Assembly: GCA_965112735.1 (NCBI GenBank)
Contig: OZ218961.1
Location: forward strand, 1,798,001 to 1,862,000
Length of the DNA: 64,000 nucleotides
Direction: 5' to 3'
Source of the DNA: Phaeosaccion multiseriatum
Taxonomy: Eukaryota; Ochrophyta, other classes
Positions 43,401 to 54,827 of the stretch are shown here, piece by piece; position 1 is the stretch's first letter; each line of letters starts with the position of its first letter. Both the position numbers and the translations under genes were made by a program. Below the pieces are notes generated by a model that was not told the origin of the DNA, ran no database searches, and worked only from the letters and a program-made list of their open reading frames with translations.

Positions 43401-44989
43401 GGGGGGGGGGTTTGGTGGGTGGGTGAGGAGTGGGTTGGTTTCGCTGTATATATTTGCTCGGCACCTCAAGCCCCTTTTCTTCCGAAGCTTGCTTGTTTGC
43501 TTCACTCTCCCACTGCCCTGCTGAGTTCCGTTTAATGAAATACTAAGCATCATGTAGCATCAACAAGCACCACCCTTAATCAACACAACATCAACCCCCT
43601 CATCCCCTTTAACAATCAACACTCCCCCCCCCCTTCTTTAACAACCCACCGCAGAGGAGCAGTACAGGTTTCTCAAGGCCCGAGGGGCTAGAAACAAGAT
43701 GACCAACTTGGCGTTGGAGCAGCTCGGGACCACCCTGGCCATGATGCTCGACTCCCTGTGCAGGTGAGAGGTGTATGGGTAGAGTAAAGAGTAAAGGTGT
43801 ATGGGTGTATGAGTAGAGAGAGCGTAGAGCAGGGAGAAAAAACTAGCACAGCAGAGAGCAGACGAGAGTAGTGCAGAGCAGAGCAGAGCAGAGGAGAGGA
43901 GAGGAGAGGAGAGGAGAGGCATGGTCCAATCCACCCCACCCCACCCCACCCCACTCCCCTCCACCACACCTCACCCGACCACCCGACCCTCACCCCACCC
44001 CACGCCCATGCACGCCCACCGTATGTGTGCGTGTTCCACCTGCAACACCTCTTGCACGTCCTTCGCGTGTTGGTAATACGGTAACTCGCAGAGACCCTCG
44101 TCTGTCGGACGCTTTATGGGGCGTGCAGAGGGCCGTCAAGGAGGGCAACAACCACTACAGCCAGACGCTCAGAGCTATGGCAGAGGCTGCGCGGTCCAGG
44201 CTCCTCTTCAAGGCTTGGGACCTGCCAAAGGTGGTTCAGGTGAGTGAGGGGGTGAGAGTAGTTAGTGAGGTGGGTGAGTGAGTGCATCAGTGAGTGAGTA
44301 ACTTAATGACTTGAGCTATGCTGCTCAAATGCCCCACCCCTGCCACCCCCCTACCATCCACTACCATCCACTTCCGCCGTTTGCTCTTCACTGCCCCACC
44401 CCCTCATCCCCTCCCTCCCTCCCTCCCTCCCTCCCTCCCTCCCTCTATCCCCCCCTTCCTTCCCCCTCCCTCCCTCCCTCCCTCCTCCACAGGCCCTGAC
44501 GAACCTGACCAAGGCGCTGAACAGACATGATTGGAAGGCGTGTACCAAGGAGCTCAACGCTGTCCTTCAGAGCATCGAGGCCATCCTTGACGACTCCATC
44601 CAGCCGGAGGATGGCCCCACGTACGTAGGTAGCATGGAGGACAGGAGGCACCCCCCCCCACACACACACCCATTTGCGCACCCACCTACGCACTCACCCC
44701 CCCCCCCCATTCACCCACCCATTCACCCGCCCATTTACCCACCCACCAACCCACTTACCCACATACGCACCCACCCACCCACCCACTCCCACCCCACCCC
44801 AACTCCCCGACCCCTCCTTCCCCCCACCCCCCTCTCCCCCCACCCACCCACCCACCAACCCACCCACTGACCCACCTACCCACTCACCCCCCCACTTCCC
44901 CCATCCCCCCGACCTCTCCCCCTGCAGCCCCCAGGCCAAGCTGCTCATTACGCATCTGAATAAGCTGGTACGTGCAATTCGATCCCTCC

Positions 44990-45025
<36 letters not shown>

Positions 45026-45367
45026 AAGCCAGCGGGAGTACTACGAGTGGGTGCCTGGCCCTCTCTGGTAAGAGGGCGGGGGATGCCGTGTTTCGGGAGT
45101 TTCAGAAGAGCAACAAGGTGTTTCTGCAGCGCACACAGATCTTCCTGCAGGTGAGGTGATGTTGGAGAAGACTTTAGTGACTTATGATTTGTGCACTCTC
45201 AGTGACTGATGATGTATATATACATACATTGCTTCCCTTCCCCTAAAAACCCCCTACACTGCGACCCCCTCACCCCCCCCAACGCCCCCAACCCCCCCCT
45301 CTTACGCACCCACCTACACCCACCCACACGCACACACACACCCACACGCACACGCACACGCACACAC

Positions 45368-45406
<39 letters not shown>

Positions 45407-46151
45407 CACACAGGCGAGCAGCTCTAGTGAGCCCGGGCACCTGCAGAACGACGAGGCCCTCCGACGATTGCGCTTCTTCGTCAACAGCATGTGAGTCTTT
45501 TTGAAAGAGTTTCAGTTCGTGCTGTCCGATGGAAGAGTTGGAGTTTCAATTTGTGCGCAACGCAACCACGCGACCCACACGACGCTTCGATATTTGAATC
45601 CATTTTATCATATTCGATGTTGATAAGAGCACATAACGAAAAACCACACCATCAAGCAACCAAACCACCAACCAGCACCTCTCTCATGGACCTCTCTCCC
45701 GTGCCTTTTCCCTTTTTCCCCTTGCCCCTGCCCCCCCCTCACAGGTTCGTGGAGCAGGTCAGTTGGAGTTTCAATTCGTGCAGTGCGATGGGAGAGGAGC
45801 CCCCTCTGTCTGTCGTACTCGTGTCTGTCCTGACACTCTCCTCTTGTCTGTCCTGACACCCTTCCTCTCTTGTCCTGACACCACCCACCCACCCTCTGTC
45901 CTGATACCCCCCTCTTGTCTGTCCTGACACCCTTCCTCTCTTGTCCTGACACCACCCACCCACCCTCTGTCCTGACACTCTCCTCTTGTCTGTCCTCACA
46001 CAGCCCCGAGTGGGCATCGTGGAAGCAATGCCCGCCTTCAGCACCCTCACCCCGTACTACAAGGAGGACGTGTTGTCGCAGATTGAAGACCTCAAGGACG
46101 TCACAGAAGACGGGGTGACCGTCATCGAGTGAGTGTGTATCCCCAACACGT

Positions 46152-46205
<54 letters not shown>

Positions 46206-46535
46206 TAGGGATGTTTTGTTCTTTGTTGCCATTTGTTGTCTGCACCGTAGGGGTGTGTGTGCGTGTGTGAGAGTGTGAATGTATCGATTGGGGGCATCAA
46301 GGACATCACACAAGACGGCGTCACGGATCGTCTTTCGAGTGTGTATCACCAACACGTGTGTGAGTGTGTGTACAGGTCTTGCTTTGCATACTGTTTGAGT
46401 GCCTCATCATCTGTTCTTCAATCCGTCATCCTCTGACAATCTACCCTCCTCATCCTAATCCTCCTACTTCTACTTCAACTACTACTAATACTACTACTCT
46501 CCTCCTCCTCCTCCTCCTTCCTTCCCATCCTACTT

Positions 46536-46574
<39 letters not shown>

Positions 46575-49500
46575 GTGCTGCTGCTACCCCCCCCCCCCCC
46601 CCCTTCCCCTCCTCCTCCTCCTCCTCCTCCTCCTCCTACTACTACTACCACTACTACTACTACTACTATTACTATTCCTACTGCTCCTCCCCCTCCTCCT
46701 CCTCCTACTACTACTACTGCTACTACTACTTCTGACACCAGGTATCTTCGCACCATCTACCAAGACGAGTGGAACGCCTTTGTCGAGCGCATGATCCGAC
46801 AGAACACACTCATAGACGAGGTGGCCAACCATGACGGAGAGACCAAGCTACAGATAGAGGAAGAGGTCGCAGACAAGGTGAGTGAGGGAGGGAGGGAGTG
46901 TGTGAGTGGGTGAGCGAGGGGAGGAAGGGGAGGAAGGGAGTGAGTGTGTGAGTGAGTGAATGAGTGAGTGAATGAGTGAGTGGGTGAGTGCCAAGTACTG
47001 ACTGACTGACGACTGACTGGCTGACTGACATGGCTCACTGCCGCACTGCACGCACACACACACACACGCACACACACACACGTTGGTGATACAGGAGGAA
47101 CTTATCCTCAAGTTGCTGGAGAGGATTTTGTTTTACGTCCCGAATGCAGATGACGACGAGGAGGAGAGCCACTTCTCCACCGAGCAGCTCGACCACTGGC
47201 TGGAGTTCGAGGTCAACGGGGGGGTAGGAGGAGGAGTGGCAGGAGTAGAAGGAGATGGACCACAACACATCTATGGCGACACGGAGGGGGAGGGCATGGC
47301 GGACTCAGGCTACGATGGAATGCTGATTGCCAGCACGGCAACCGCGGCGGAAGGAGGGTTGATGCCTGCCGATGGAGGAGGGAGGCAGGGAAGGGGGGGG
47401 GGGGAGCGGCCTGGCTCTCTCGGTCAGTCGTCTGCGACCTCTGGCACGTCGGCTCCCTCGGCCCCCTCCACCACCACTCAGAGGCAGAGTATATCAGCGA
47501 TGGCCGAGACCAAGAGAAGGAAGCTGCGGGTCAAGATTCTGGAGGCCCAGCTGGAGGAAACGGTGCAAGTAAGTGAGGGTGTGGGGGGACGGAGGGAGAG
47601 AGGGCGAGGAGAGGAGGAAGGGAGGGAGGGCAGGACCGAGGGAGTGAGTGAGTTGAGAGAGCTTTACTGTAATTTGTAATGCTCTGTCTGTGGTGGAAGG
47701 AGCGTATGTGCCGATGAGTACGAGATCGATCTGCCGAAGACGTACACAGTTGACACTCTTCCGTCTTCTGTACCTCTTTCACCACACACACACACACACA
47801 CATGTCATACTAAGACGGAGGTGCAGCAGTGGGCATCATTCAGAGCCCAGACCCTGGCCAGGACCGTCAGAGGGTTCATGATGTTCGGTCGTGCGGTGCG
47901 TCTCCTCGCCGCTGTGGAGGCAAAGAGGGAGTTCCAACCTCCGGAGGAGCAGGTGGCCATACGGTGCCCAGGGGCCGGCAGTTCCGGAGACGGCATCCAG
48001 GGGGGTGGGATCCTGGGCGGGGGGGGGGGATGGGGCCCTTCGATGGTGGTGAGCAATGCAACGCTTCAGACGGAGGACTGTAGGGAGTACGATAAGAGTC
48101 TTGGTTTGGCTCTGCACGCACACAGGTGAGGAGGGTGGGTGGATGGGGTGGGGCTGTATCACAGCCCGCTGTATTATCAACAGCTGTACCAACTGTATCA
48201 CCAGCTGCTGCTTGATCGCCAACTGCTGCTCTATCACCAACGGCTGTTCAAACTCTTGTCACCAACTGCTGTATCACCAACTCAGATACGTGGTGGCGGC
48301 TCAAGTGTTCAAGGCCATGAAAGGCGGCTCTGCAGCAGACAAGCAGAAGGCCAAGGACATCGAAGCGCTTGCAAGAGAATACCCCGGGCTGCACATCGCT
48401 TACGCCGATCAGAAGGATGGGAGGCACTACTCGGTGAGTAGGGGGGGGGGGAGAGGGAGGGGAAGAGGGAGGGGGAGGTGGAGGGAGGGAGGGGCAGGCA
48501 GGCAGGGAGGGAGGGAGAGGGCAAGGGAGGGAGAAAGGGTGTATACATCAAGTCATGACAACAAAATTTTAAAAAATCGAGACCACACCTCACCCCATCC
48601 CATTCACTGCCGTCCCATCCCATCCCATCCCATCCCATCCACTGCCATCCCATCCCATCCCATTCACTGCCATCCCATCCCATCCCATTCCATCCCATTC
48701 ACTGCCGTCCCATTCCATCCCATTCACTGCCATCCCATCCCATCCCATCCACTGCCATCCCATCCCATCCCATTCACTGCCATCCCATCTCATCCCATCC
48801 GCTGCCATCCCATTCACTGCCATCCCAAATGTCTCTGCAGGTGCTGGAGAAGTGGGACGAGGCGTCGGGCGGGATGGTGGAGGAGTACAGAGTAGAGCTG
48901 CCTGGCAAGATCCTGCTCGGGGAGGGCAAACCGAACAACCAAAACCACGCCCTCATCTTTACAAGAGGAGAGGCCGTGCAGGCGGTGGACATGAATCAGG
49001 ACAAGGGCTTGGAGAATGCGCTGCGCTGCAAGCAGGTGGGTTAGTTTGTATGTCAATGGGGGCGGGGGGGACGGGGGTTTGGATGTTTTTTTTTTTTTGT
49101 TTTTTTTTTTAATTTCATGACAAGACAAATCAAAGCCACTCAGAAACAACTCCAACACACTTCCATGATTCATGATCATTTAACCAACCCACCAACAATT
49201 CAAACAAACAAACAAACAAACAAACAGGTGATGGCAGAGTTCCGCTTCGGCGACGAGACGCACCCCCGCCACACTCCTCCGAACATCGGCCGCATTGTGG
49301 GCTACAGAGAGCATGTGTTCACGCACAACGTGTCCAGTCCGGCCAACTTCTTCTCTCTGCAGGTACGTGCGTAAGGATATACGTAAGGAAGGTTAGGAAG
49401 TAGTATTATAGTGGTTCAGACTTCACTTTTTTCGCTAAAACATCTGTGTTATATGTTGGTGTCTGAGCGGTGCCTATTGGCTGATGAATGCACTTGTTCT

Positions 49501-51443
49501 TCTGTCTGTGAGACATAGTTATTACGTGGAGAGAGATACAATTGAGAGGGTCATAGAAAGATGGAGCGAGGGCTAGTGTTAGAGAGAGGGAGAGAGAGCG
49601 AGAGAGAGAGGGGGGGATAGTCATGGAGAAAGAGAGACAGAAAGATAGTGTTAGAGAGAGGGAGAGAGAGCGAGAGAGAGAGGGGGGGATAGTCATGGAG
49701 AAAGAGAGGACAGAAAGAGAGAGAGGTCTCTAATCTGTGGCTCAAACCGAACCGTTTCGCGACACCCCCCCCCAACGCACGCAACACGCCCTACACACAT
49801 GACATAAATCCCACAGGAGCTGAACTTCGTAACCGCCACTCAGCGTGTGGTGAGCACTCCTCTTGAGGTGCGCTTCCACTACGGCCACCCCGACCTCTTC
49901 GACAAGGTACGCCAGTTGGAGTTTCAGTGTGTACACCCGTTGGAGTTTCAGTGTCATGACTTTGTTTAGGAGTTAGAATTGCTGTTTCAGCTTAACATTC
50001 AGCTGGAGAGTCGCCTTGCCGCGTGGTAGGGTAGGCTAACTTACCCTACCCTACCCTATATATATATACCTTAGCCTACGCTTCCCTACCCTACGCTACC
50101 CTAAACTGCCATACCTTACCCTCCCTGCCTCCTACTGCCTGCCCATATGCCCGTATGCCTGCCTGCCCATATGCTCCCATGTCCATGTCTCCGCCTGCCC
50201 ATATGCCTATAATATATTATAACCCATATACCTGTACTTTTCGCACCTACCTCCTCACAGGTGACGACCATGACGATGGGGGGAATGTCCAAGTCCAGCA
50301 AGGGCGTCAACCTCTCGGAGGACATCTTCGCAGGCTTCAATTGGGTGCTGAGAGGGGGCGTGTCAACCCAAGCTGACTACATTGAGTGCGGCAAGGGGAG
50401 GGACACCGGCGTGAGTCAAATTACGGGCTTCACGGCTAAGATCAGCATGGGCAATGGCATGCAGGTACGTTTGCTTCATTGGCTTATTTACTCGTTTGCT
50501 TCATTGGCTTGCTTCTTGTTTTCTTGGCTTGGCTCGCTTGTTTGCTCTGCTTGGCTTTGCTTGGCTTGGCAATTGGCTTATCTTGGCTTGGCTCAAGCAA
50601 GCATTGGCTTGCTCCGCTTGCTCCTTCCTTGGCTTTTGCTTGCTTGCTTGCTTGCTTGCTTGCTCGCTCGCTCGCTTGCTCACTCATTCACCACTCACCT
50701 CACGCACACACTCCCAACTCCTCCCCCTCCCTCTCTGTCCTTAAGGCCCGCTCTCGAGATGTGAATCGGCTGTCGTCTCAGTTCGACTTTGCGCGACTGC
50801 TTAGCTTCTACTACTCCACGGTTGGAGGTTTCATGAACCAGGTACTGTATAACCAACTGCTGTACCACCACTGCTGCTGTACCACCATCTGCTCTTGGTG
50901 TCTCACCACCTGCTCTGGCTATGTCACCATCCCCCCTTGCTGCACCACCAACTGCTGTACCACCAACTGCTGTACCACCCTCCAACAGGTGTTCCTCATC
51001 CTGTCCATCTTCGTGTTCATGTACAGCCGTGTGTACCTGGCCTTCGACCCCAACACCGCAGAGCTGGTAAACGCTCTCAATAACTTGGAGGGCGTTTCAG
51101 TGCAGTATACTCTGCAAGTGGGCTTCCTGCTCATTATCCCTATCCCGCTCGTCGTCGCGGTGGAGATGGGGTTGGTCAAGGCCGCAAGTACGTTCGGCCC
51201 GTATGGCAGTTGGTAGTCCACATCGTTAGTCTGACTGACTCTGTCTGACTCCTGACACCTGATACCTGATTACCCCCCCCCCCTCTGCAGGCACCCTGGC
51301 CGGTGTGCTGCTCCGCTTGGCCCCGCTCTTCTTCATCTTCTCCACAGGCACCAACGCACACTACACCAACTCGGCCATCATGGCAGGCCAGGCCAAGTAT
51401 CAGGTAAGTCAGTGACGTGCAGTTGGGGTTTCAGCTCTCTACC

Positions 51444-51491
<48 letters not shown>

Positions 51492-53112
51492 GATTTCTGT
51501 TGAGAGCTCGATCCCCCATCTCTTCCAAACAGATCCCTCTCTTACCCTCACACCCATCCGGTGTGTGCGTGCGTGTACACCAACCACACCACAGGCAACC
51601 GGGCGCGGCTTCGCCATCAGCCACGAGCCCTTTTTGCAGTCCTACAAGGCCTTCTTCGTATCACACTTCCAACCCGCCTTCGAGCTTCTTGTGCTGCTCA
51701 TCATTTACGGGGCCTACACGCCGCTGCCGGCCTACGGGTGTGTGGAGGGGAGGGAGGGAGGAAGGGAAGGGGTGGAGGGGATGAAGGGAGGGAGGAAGGG
51801 AGGGACGGAGGAAGGACGGGAGGGAGGGAGAGAGGTACGGGCATACGAATATGAGCGTAGCGCGAGAGTATATTTTGGCAGAAGTGCGGGCAGGTGTCTT
51901 TTGCCTCCCTCTCTCTCACCCCCCCCCCCTCCCTCCCTCCCTCCTTCCCTCTCTCCTCCGTCCAGCCTGGAGACCTTCTCTGTGTTCCTGGTGGTGGTGG
52001 GGTGGATGTTCGTGCCCATCATGTACAACCCTGAAGGACTCGACATCTCCTACGTACAGCACAGCGCGATTGAGTGGTGGGCGTGGATGGTTTCCGAAGC
52101 ACCAGAGGCCCGAAGCTCCTGGAGGGCCTGGTTTGATGGCTTACTGCGAGAGGACTACCAAATGATGAGGCATAAGAAGGCGGAGGCCACCGTTCGAAGG
52201 CTGCGTTTCGCATTGTTGGCCTGGGGCTTCTTCAAGAAGTTCAACGATGACGTGGAGTCCAAGCGTTTCAACTTGGCCTGGGTCATTGTCATCTCCCTGG
52301 GGGTGGTGACCATCTCCCTCCTTGTGTCACTGCGCCGCACAAACAGCAAGGAGGCCAAGAGTGACGATTCTTTCGGGGCCGAGGATCGGACCCTCCACCG
52401 CCTTGGCGCACTGCTCTTCATCCTGGTTGTCATAGGTGTCGGCATTCTTGTGCTGGCGCTCACGACGGCGGACTTTGGTCAGCTCCTCTCGGTTGTGGCG
52501 GGGCTTCTCGCCACCTTCTACTTTGTTTCGAGTGTCCTCACTCTGTGGGTGAAGGATGCAGCGAGTAAGATTGGAGCCGTGCGTACGGTGTTTTACACGG
52601 TGCATGTGGCTGTAGGCGCGGTGATTCAGCTTCCCGTGCTGCTGCTCTCTCTTCTGCCCTTCCTGGCGAGCCTGCAGACAAGGATGCTTTTCAATGCTGA
52701 GTTCTCGGATAGGTTTCAGATTGCGAGGATATTCAAGCGAGAGAAGGAGAGGCAAACGGTGAGGGAGGGAGGGAGGGAGGGAGGGAGGGATGGAGAGGGT
52801 CAGTGAATACGCGGCACTTCTGTCACTGCTACAGTCTTTATGCACCTCCCGATGTGTGTGCCTAGTGAGTTGTCTCTGAACTGATTGGCTGACTGGCTGA
52901 CTGTCTGATTACGTGACTGGCTGACTGACTGATGGACTGACTCACTGACTCACTGACTCACCGACTGACTGACTGACTGACAGACAGACAGATTGACTGA
53001 CTGATTGACCGACTGACTGACTAAGTGACTGCCACATCAAAATCCCTACCACCACCTCCCTACCTGCCATTGGCCTCTCCTTTTCTTCCAGGTGAAGCTC
53101 AAGCGGGAGTGA
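37407..53112 (+). CDS. Callose (1,3-beta-glucan) synthase, GT48 family
   Basis: Membrane enzyme making 1,3-beta-glucan from UDP-glucose. 32 exons, 2088 aa, every junction in phase: 37407-37680, 38032-38085, 38490-38564, 38957-39402, 39748-40170, 40509-40842, 41290-41366, 41836-42163, 42549-42655, 42824-42949, 43173-43314, 43655-43763, 44092-44239, 44493-44620, 44928-45150, 45414-45490, 45745-45757, 46004-46128, 46742-46877, 47095-47568, 47815-48125, 48286-48433, 48841-49035, 49228-49362, 49817-49906, 50261-50464, 50746-50841, 50989-51187, 51291-51403, 51595-51737, 51966-52758, 53092-53112. Exon 4 is the FKS1 domain (LLLWGEAANLRFCPE). Membrane blocks are in exons 5-7 and 27-31. The glucan synthase domain, exons 18-26 (residues about 1029-1634), shows AMPAFSTLTPYYKEDVL, QTLARTVRGFM, QNHALIFTRGEAVQAVDMNQ, HYGHPD and SKGVNLSEDIFAGFN. 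Gly-rich inserts sit in exons 8, 20 and 21. Confidence 0.93.
45745..45757 (+). other. 13-nt micro-exon (callose synthase exon 17)
   Basis: G TTC GTG GAG CAG between ctcacag and gtcagt. It joins AT from exon 16 to CCC in exon 18 to give NSM-FVEQ-PRVGIVEAMP, restoring the family sequence and phase. Confidence 0.75.
46296..46370 (+). repeat. Decayed duplicate of the callose synthase exon 18 end and donor
   Basis: Copies 46091-46165: LKDVTEDGVTVIE becomes IKDITQDGVTDRL, followed by the same GTGTAT-C-CCAACACGTGTG tract. The donor changes from GTGAGT to GTGTGT. It lies in intron 18. Confidence 0.75.
46530..46735. repeat. (ACT)n/(CTC)n triplet repeats in callose synthase intron 18
   Basis: Alternating runs of CTA, CTC and C just before the exon 19 acceptor. 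Confidence 0.9.
48126..48285 (+). repeat. Callose synthase intron 21, largely tandem copies of the TATCACCAACTGCTG motif
   Basis: From about 48170 to 48285 the intron is degenerate repeats such as TGTACCAACTGTATCACC, GCTCTATCACCAACGGCTG and GTCACCAACTGCTGTATC, ending CCAACTCAG at the acceptor. Confidence 0.9.
48597..48826. repeat. CATCCCATCC-CACTGC minisatellite in callose synthase intron 22
   Basis: About 230 bp of irregular 15-30 bp units built from CATCCCATCC and CACTGCCATCCC, the same word family as the dispersed CATCCACTGCCATCC motif. Confidence 0.9.
49574..49717. repeat. 72-bp tandem duplication in callose synthase intron 24
   Basis: The unit starting TAGTGTTAGAGAGAGGG occurs at 49574 and again at 49646, nearly identical. 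Confidence 0.85.
50842..50988 (+). repeat. Callose synthase intron 27, composed of CACCAACTGCTGTAC repeats
   Basis: Nearly the whole 147-bp intron is degenerate tandem copies (TATAACCAACTGCTG, TACCACCACTGCTGCTG, CACCACCAACTGCTG), from the donor GTACTG to the acceptor CCAACAG. Confidence 0.92.
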
Positions 53113-54827
53113 GTGAAGTCAAAGGCCTGGAGGCAAGGAAGGAGAGGGCGGGGAGAGAGTGAAGTGAGAGGAAAGGCTTTTGAGACGGGGGGACGAGCTC
53201 TAAGAGAGAAGGGGCGGTAAGACAAAGAGGGAGAAAGAGTGAGAGAGGGAGGGAGGGAGAAAGAGAGAGGGCGAGGGAGAGAGAGAGAGAGAGGGAGGGA
53301 GGGAGGGAGAGAGAGGGCGAGGGAGTGGGAGAGAGAAGGAAGAGAGAAGCGGGAGAGATACTGAGAGAGAGCATATGTATGTGCAGTGAGGAAGGGCGTT
53401 TCCCTTACCTTGTGTCACGTCCTTCGGGCCCGTCCGTGCTTCCTCGACCTTCGTCTTGGAGCGGCGCTCTAGGGACAAGAACCGAGCAAGGGGGAGGGGA
53501 GGGGAGGGGAGGGGAGGCCGAAGGCATCAATATTTTAGGTATATTTTGTGTGGTATCGTAGGATATAAGCAAGTGAGTGGGAGGTGGGTGGGTTGGTGGG
53601 TAGATGGGTGGGCAGGGGGGTGGGTACGTAGGTGGGTGTATCCGTCCAGTCCCCAGGGGGCGACGACCTACCGCAAGGGGGCGGGGGGAGGGGAGAGGGA
53701 TGGGGGATGGCGAAGCAAGCAATCAATCCCTTTCTCTGCACACCTTGGGCTCCTGACACCCCGCACAGCACCGCACCTCGCCCCAGTGACAAAGGTGGTA
53801 GCAGGTGTCAGGATTGACATCGGCACTTGCGGCCATCTGCTGCTGCCGTATCACCAACTGCTGCTGCTGCTGCTGCTGCTGCTGCCGTATCACCAACTGC
53901 TGCGGCTGCTGCTAGTAGTGGTGATGGGGGGAGGAGTGGGGCGGGATGGACTTGGGTGGAGGGGTGGTGGGAAGGTGCCCCGGTTCGTTTTTCGTTTGGG
54001 TCACGTCGAGAGGAAAGTGTTTGACCACACAGCATGACGTACTATTACATTACAGTAGGCATTCAATTAAGAGAAAGAGAAGAGAACTCTTGTCATTATT
54101 TTGAATGACCTTACTTTTTTTTTCACATTCATTTCTTTAGTTTGTTGATTTTATCTCTATTAGTGGCTTACCCCCTGGACTCATGTAAAACAAAACAAGG
54201 GAGGAGTGTGTGTGTGTGTGTGCGTGTGTGTGTGTGTGCGCTCCCGCTCCTGCAGCCGGTACCCGGAAACCGGTTTCCACTGATAACCAAGTAAACTTGG
54301 GGTTATAATGCTGCTGCACCCACCCACCCACCCATCTACTCATTCACTCACTCACTCACTCCACCACTACCGCCGATACCCCACACCGCACCACATCATC
54401 ACCGCCGATACCCCACACCGTGCGTCTCCGTCTCATCATGGTATGCGCATTGGTGGTATGGTGTGTCGCCAACCCTCGTTGCCTACTCTGTTACCAACTG
54501 CTGCTGCTGCTACTGCTGCTGCGGCTGGGTCCGCCTGATTCCGAAGGGTATTATCATAAATATATTTATCTCCATAGAGATAAATCATGTTCGTCTCTGC
54601 CCCTCCCCCACCTCTTCGACAGATGGTGTTCGTCCCCTCCCTCCCGGCCTTAGTCAGCCCAACCGCTCCATTCACTCCCTGCAGGCTCCACTGGGGTCCT
54701 TCTCCTCCCCCTCCCTCATTGTCGTCGCGCGAATGTACATCACATGGCCGCATCCCCCCACACCCCTTCACTACTCCAGTGGGCAAAGAGAGTCCTCGCC
54801 CCTCCCTCCCTCCCTCCCTCCCTCTCC
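53113..54827. other. Spacer with possible unrecognised minus-strand exons
   Basis: Between convergent callose synthase and PGP. A minus segment at about 53410-53478 (SLERRSKTKVEEARTGPKDVTQ) ends in a good donor (ACAAG/GTAAGG). A minus ORF from 54035 to 53808 starts with ATG and encodes AVGDTA twice. Neither could be joined into a gene model or recognised. A TGTTACCAACTGCTG motif is at 54488-54506. Confidence 0.3.
53838..53910. repeat. Two CGTATCACCAACTGCTG motif copies around a (CTG)n tract
   Basis: Exact 17-nt copies at 53847-53863 and 53886-53902 separated by CTG units. Confidence 0.9.

Noticed and set aside
45850-46000. Possible CRISPR-like spaced repeats (TGTCCTGACACC units)
   Set aside because: Units are short and irregular, lie in an intron of a eukaryotic gene, and have no uniform spacers.
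48590-48823. GMGWDGMAVNGMGWDG-type minus ORF
   Set aside because: Minisatellite inside a callose synthase intron, not a repeat protein.
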